NCBI RefSeq assembly: GCF_016805305.1
Contig: NZ_JAERQN010000009.1
Location: 1-64,000 of the forward strand
Source of the DNA: Falsiroseomonas ponticola
GTDB taxonomy: Bacteria > Pseudomonadota > Alphaproteobacteria > Acetobacterales > Acetobacteraceae
Length of the DNA stretch: 64,000 nt
Direction of reading: 5' to 3'
Shown here: positions 60,870-64,000 of the stretch, piece by piece
Numbering within the stretch: the stretch's first letter is position 1
Layout of the letters: every line of letters begins with the position of its first letter
The notes under the pieces: model-generated
The model's database searches: none
What the model saw: only the letters and a program-made list of their open reading frames with translations
Told to the model about the DNA's origin: nothing
Translations under genes and position numbers: made by a program

Positions 60870-61708
60870 CCGGGCTGCGCCCGACGGGTCACGTCGTCAC
60901 CCGTGACGGCGTGGCCCTGTTCAGCCGGGGGGCGGGCGCCGGCCCGCCCGTGCTGCTGCTGGCGAGCTGGTCGCTCTCCTCCCTCTCCTGGGGCGCCATC
61001 ATGGCGCGGCTGGCCGGGGAGGGATTTCGCGCCCTGGCCTATGACCGCCGCGGCCATGGCCGCTCGGCCGACCCGGGCGGCGCCCAAGGGGAAGGCATGG
61101 ATTACGACACGCTGGCCGACGACCTGGCCGATGTCCTGGCGACGGAGGACCAGCACGGTGTCACCCTCGTCGCCCTGTCCGGCGCGGCCGGGGAGGCGGT
61201 GCGCTGCCTGACGCGCCACGGCGCGGGCCGCATCGCGCGCCTGGTCCTCATCGGCCCCACCACGCCGCTGCTGCTCCAGCGCCCCGACAACCCGGCGGGC
61301 ATCCCGGCGGAGGCGCTGGCGGCGCTGCGCGGCGCGCTGCTCGATGATCTCCCGCGCTGGCTGGCGGAGAATGCCCGCCCCTTCGGCGGGCCGCTTCCCT
61401 CCGACGCGCTGCTCGACGCCATCCGCGCCGATGCGCTCACCGCCTCGCTCCCCGCGCTGCTGGCTTTTCACCAGGCACTGGCCGAGACGGATTTCCGCGC
61501 CGAACTCGCCGCACTCGACCTGCCGCTGCTGGTCATCCAGGGCGATGCGGACGCCACCTGCCCCCTCGACCTCACCGGCCGTCCGACCGCTGATCTCGTG
61601 AAGGGCGCGCGGCTGGTCGTGGTGCCGGGCGGCACCCATGGCCTGATCGCGAGCCACCCGGCGCTGCTGGCGACGGCGATCGCGGGCTTCGCGCGGGGGG
61701 AGGGGTAG
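60866..61708 (+). CDS. Alpha/beta-hydrolase
   Basis: This 280-residue hydrolase has an oxyanion-side strand LLLASWSLSSLSWGAI, the conserved YDRRGHGRSADPGG, a nucleophile elbow LVALSGAAGE (Ser105), an acid strand LLVIQGDADATCP and the catalytic His in VPGGTHGLI. The elbow has Ala instead of the usual Gly two residues before Ser, which is allowed. The substrate (ester, epoxide or ring-cleavage product) is unknown. It forms an operon with the membrane protein before it. Confidence 0.9.
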   Translation: MTGLRPTGHVVTRDGVALFSRGAGAGPPVLLLASWSLSSLSWGAIMARLAGEGFRALAYDRRGHGRSADPGGAQGEGMDYDTLADDLADVLATEDQHGVTLVALSGAAGEAVRCLTRHGAGRIARLVLIGPTTPLLLQRPDNPAGIPAEALAALRGALLDDLPRWLAENARPFGGPLPSDALLDAIRADALTASLPALLAFHQALAETDFRAELAALDLPLLVIQGDADATCPLDLTGRPTADLVKGARLVVVPGGTHGLIASHPALLATAIAGFARGEG

Positions 61709-61773
61709 CGGAGATCGTTTCGATCGGTCCTGCTTCACCCTATGATCGGCACGCCCCTTTCCGGATTCGAGGG

Positions 61774-62526
61774 ATGCCGACGCTGCCCATCGACGAAGCC
61801 GCCTTGCGCGAAGCCATGCGCGATCGCCGCTACTGGCAGCCCGGCCATCCCGAACGGGAACGCTACGGTGCCTGGGTGACGGGCGCCGCGCCGGACCAGG
61901 GCGCCGACACCGTCGGCCATGTTCGCGCCTACGAACGTCGCGGGCCGGATGGCGATGTCATCCAGGTCCAGGCCCACACCCGCGGCGCATCGCCAAGGCC
62001 CTGGGAGAACCAGCCCAATCCGGAATGGCGCGCGCAGATCGCGGAACGCGAGGTTCGGGGTATCGCCGAGAATTTCGGCTACGGCGCACGCAATCCGGGC
62101 TCCTCCGCCATGGGGCGGTACCAGATGTTGAGTGCAGCACTCCAGGAGAGCGGTTGGAAGGACAGCGCTGGCGGTTGGACCGACCGCGCCCGTCGTGCTG
62201 GGGTCACAAGCGATGACGACTTCCTCGCCAACCCTCAAGCTCGGGAGGCGGCGTTTGGTGACTATATGGCCAGCAATGAAGTTCGTTTGCAGAACAGAGG
62301 CCTCTTCAGACTGTCCGGGCGAACGATTCGGGGCGCGAGCGGCAAGGACGTGCCCGTGACCGACGCCGGCCTTGCAGCTGCCGCACATCGCGCCGGCGTC
62401 ACCGCGGTGGCACGATACTTCGAGCGGCGCGCCCGCAATGCACCGGCGGAGGGCGCCGATCTCGCCATTGAGACGAGGTTGCGAGAGTTCAGCACCGTCC
62501 CATACCGGCGGGCCGGTCAGCGATGA
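61774..62526 (+). CDS. Phage-lysozyme/transglycosylase-like protein, putative effector
   Basis: The central part of this 250-residue protein resembles lysozyme-like transglycosylase domains: IAENFGYGARNPGSSAMGRYQM with a candidate catalytic Glu99 and the GRYQ element, then ESGWKD, GVTSDDDFLANPQAREAAFGDYM and AAAAHRAGVTAVARYF. The N-terminus DRRYWQPGHPERERYGAWVTG resembles a motif of phage tail and large structural proteins. It has no signal peptide, so reaching the cell wall needs a special route. Its stop overlaps the next gene by 4 bases. The role as a toxin delivered to rivals is inference from the neighbouring paired exported proteins. The gene is less GC-biased than the rest. Confidence 0.75.
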   Translation: MPTLPIDEAALREAMRDRRYWQPGHPERERYGAWVTGAAPDQGADTVGHVRAYERRGPDGDVIQVQAHTRGASPRPWENQPNPEWRAQIAEREVRGIAENFGYGARNPGSSAMGRYQMLSAALQESGWKDSAGGWTDRARRAGVTSDDDFLANPQAREAAFGDYMASNEVRLQNRGLFRLSGRTIRGASGKDVPVTDAGLAAAAHRAGVTAVARYFERRARNAPAEGADLAIETRLREFSTVPYRRAGQR

Positions 62527-63089
62527 CTCGTGTCGAATGCATCCTGGCCACTGGCCTCGCCCTGTCACTGGCCATCCCGCCCGCCGCCGCCCAGCGGATG
62601 CCCTATAGCCGCATGGACCCCGTGGCCGCCGCCGCTGTTGCGGCGCTACGCGACACCGATCACTGGCTGGCGGAGGCGATGTCGGAGACCTTTGCCCCCC
62701 GACCGGGAACGCGGGATGGGGATCCGCTTCCGCCACTCGGCTTCGACCCCAGCCGCCATCTCGAATACCTCGTGGTCAGCGTGTCCGAGGCCGGTCCGCC
62801 ACTGGTTTTCCTGCTGTTCAACTGGCTGTCGGTCCGCGGCAGCGGGCCGGCGCCCGGCGTCGTCATGCAGCAATACGGCGCCAGCCCGCCCTACCGATGG
62901 CGCGTTGCCTGCGACTTCGCGGACAGTGATGGAACACCCTACGGCGCGGTCACGCTGCTGGACCGGCGCAGCCATGGCTGGCGCCAATTCCAGATCGCCT
63001 CCGTGACCTATGCGTGGCGCCCCAGCGCGACTCTCCGCGGCGCGATGGATTGCGTGCCGGTGAACCCGGGCGCGAAGCCGGCGCGATGA
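62523..63089 (+). CDS. Exported protein, putative periplasmic immunity protein, copy 1
   Basis: This 188-residue protein has a signal peptide (ILATGLALSLAIPPAAAQ) and a mature part beginning RMPYSRMDPVAAAAVAALRDTDHWLAEAMSE, with LLFNWLSVRGSGPAPGVVMQ and VTLLDRRSHGWRQFQIAS. The start overlaps the stop of the lysozyme-like gene (ATGA), so the two are co-translated. The next gene encodes a clear paralog. No named family recognised. The pattern of an enzyme acting on the cell wall plus exported partners suggests protection of the producing cell. Confidence 0.75.
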   Translation: MTRVECILATGLALSLAIPPAAAQRMPYSRMDPVAAAAVAALRDTDHWLAEAMSETFAPRPGTRDGDPLPPLGFDPSRHLEYLVVSVSEAGPPLVFLLFNWLSVRGSGPAPGVVMQQYGASPPYRWRVACDFADSDGTPYGAVTLLDRRSHGWRQFQIASVTYAWRPSATLRGAMDCVPVNPGAKPAR

Positions 63090-63658
63090 AGCGCGCGCTT
63101 GTCACGACCCTGGTTTTCGCCCTGGCGACGCTCAGCGCCTCCGCCCAGCGCCTCCCCTGGTCCAGCATCGATCCGAAGGCCGCAACGGCGCTCCGCGCTT
63201 TTCGCCAGACCGATCATTGGGTGGCCGAGGCATTGGCGGAGAACTACGACGACGAACGGCTGGGCCGGGATACGGAAGAACGCCCATCGATCAATTTCGA
63301 CGCGAGTCTGCATCTCAGCTACAAGGTCACGAGCCTTCGCCATGGCGCTCCGCCCGCCGTCTTCCTGCTGTTCGAATGGTCGCCGGTACGCGGCAATGGC
63401 GAGGCCCCCGGATTCGTCATGCAGGAAATCGTGGCGGCGACCAGGCGAAGCTGGCACATCGCCTGCGAGTTCCGGGACTACGGCCTCTCCCTGACGCTCC
63501 TCGACCGCCGCAGCCATGGCTGGCGGCATTTCCGCGTGGCCTCGGGCGAATACGGCTGGCGCCCCGCCACTTTCACGCCGGGCGTGCCGTTGCCGGAAGG
63601 CGCCCCAGAAGGGGCCATGGAATGCGTTCCCCTGGTCCCGGCGCAATTCCCGCCGTGA
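63086..63658 (+). CDS. Exported protein, putative periplasmic immunity protein, copy 2
   Basis: This 190-residue paralog of the preceding gene product has a signal peptide (ALVTTLVFALATLSASAQ) and shares landmark blocks in the same order: TDHWVAEALAE, LLFEWSPVRGNGEAPGFVMQE, LTLLDRRSHGWRHFRVAS and GAMECVPL. It is missing a short segment and differs at many positions, so the duplication is old. It overlaps copy 1 by 4 bases. Two different copies could bind different toxins or form a heteromer. Confidence 0.75.
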   Translation: MKRALVTTLVFALATLSASAQRLPWSSIDPKAATALRAFRQTDHWVAEALAENYDDERLGRDTEERPSINFDASLHLSYKVTSLRHGAPPAVFLLFEWSPVRGNGEAPGFVMQEIVAATRRSWHIACEFRDYGLSLTLLDRRSHGWRHFRVASGEYGWRPATFTPGVPLPEGAPEGAMECVPLVPAQFPP

Positions 63659-63667
63659 CGCGCGCCG

Positions 63668-64000
63668 CTACTTCTTCCCCGCGAACTCCGGCAGCCCCTT
63701 CAGGCTCTCGGTTGTGTCGAAGTCGCGCAGCACCGCGTCATTCGCCATCTCCACATCGACCAGCCGGTCCGCATGCTTGCCCGCCAGGTGCCGCGCGCCG
63801 ACATCGCCGCTGATGGCCAGCATCTGCGGCAGGAATTCCCGGCTCCACAGCATCGGGTTGCCCTGCTTGCCGCGATAGGTCGGCTGCACGATGGCGCGGC
63901 CTTCCTCCGGATCGAAGGCGCTCAGCAGCCGGTCGAGCATCGCCGCCGTCACCAGCGGCATGTCGCCCAGGCAGACCAGCACCCCCTCCGCATCCGGCGG
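63668..64000 (-). CDS. MobA-like nucleotidyltransferase (5' end outside window)
   Basis: This is the C-terminal 110 residues of an NTP-transferase with the MobA/MocA-type fold, which adds CMP or GMP to molybdopterin. Visible motifs are GVLVCLGDMPLVTAAMLD (the LGDMP turn), the substrate strand QPTYRGKQGNPMLW and GDVGARHLAG. Which cofactor (cytidylyl or guanylyl transfer) cannot be decided, but GNPMLWSREF suits the MocA-like group next to molybdenum hydroxylases. The reading frame continues beyond position 64000, so the N-terminal nucleotide-binding loop is not seen. Confidence 0.85.
   Translation of the reverse strand, partial: PPDAEGVLVCLGDMPLVTAAMLDRLLSAFDPEEGRAIVQPTYRGKQGNPMLWSREFLPQMLAISGDVGARHLAGKHADRLVDVEMANDAVLRDFDTTESLKGLPEFAGKK

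Overview
The window is very GC-rich, densely packed bacterial chromosome. The gene content points to an aerobic, chemoheterotrophic alphaproteobacterium. I infer a Roseomonas-like member of the Acetobacteraceae from the many peptide, branched-chain amino acid and Bug-type solute-binding proteins, a membrane-type GMC dehydrogenase with cytochrome c partners, Tat-type leaders and GTG/ATGA-coupled operons. That placement is inference. I saw no rRNA or tRNA gene, insertion sequence, CRISPR array or replication origin.

Layout. 0-0.5 kb: two near-identical Flp pilin genes (minus strand), the first cut by the window edge. 0.8-5.9 kb: a complete peptide/nickel-type ABC transporter (binding protein, two permeases, two short ATPases), then a convergent PfpI-like gene. 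6.6-15.5 kb: a nine-gene minus-strand respiratory operon running from an assembly factor (CtaG) through a GMC flavoprotein dehydrogenase and its small subunit, two diheme and one lipoprotein monoheme cytochromes c, to a caa3-type oxidase (CoxB with a fused cytochrome c, and a fused subunit I/III). Almost every junction is a 4-base start/stop overlap. 15.6-16.7 kb: a metallo-beta-lactamase-fold hydrolase. 16.9-21.7 kb: a branched-chain amino acid type ABC operon (LivGF, binding protein, LivHM). 21.8-23.7 kb: a chemoreceptor with a C-terminal PilZ-like domain. 23.9-31.6 kb: a DUF1028 protein leading a second peptide ABC operon with two tandem paralogous binding proteins and an unusual ladder of overlapping mini-ORFs between its ATPase genes.

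31.7-40.6 kb: a small zinc-ribbon protein, a hybrid histidine kinase paired with a PhnD-like binding protein, an operon of a small membrane protein with XpaC-like and TelA proteins, a fusion of a peptidoglycan-binding-like region with an alpha/beta-hydrolase-like region, a Bug-type binding protein and a YidB-like protein. 40.6-47.1 kb: an FMN monooxygenase, a zinc alcohol dehydrogenase, a cytochrome P450 overlapping an LpxL-type acyltransferase, a cupin and a CHAP-domain amidase/peptidase. 47.5-53.6 kb: mixed housekeeping and unknown genes (RidA, Gfo/Idh oxidoreductase, MFS exporter, lipoprotein, amidase). 53.7-55.8 kb: a large RTX calcium-binding secreted protein. 56.2-59.5 kb: two divergent chemoreceptors. 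59.5-61.7 kb: an MmyB-type regulator divergent from a membrane protein and a hydrolase.

The most unusual locus is at 61.8-63.7 kb. A phage-lysozyme-like protein without a signal peptide is translationally coupled to two tandem paralogous exported proteins of unknown family, which is an arrangement like an effector with duplicated periplasmic immunity proteins. The window ends inside a MobA-like nucleotidyltransferase gene.
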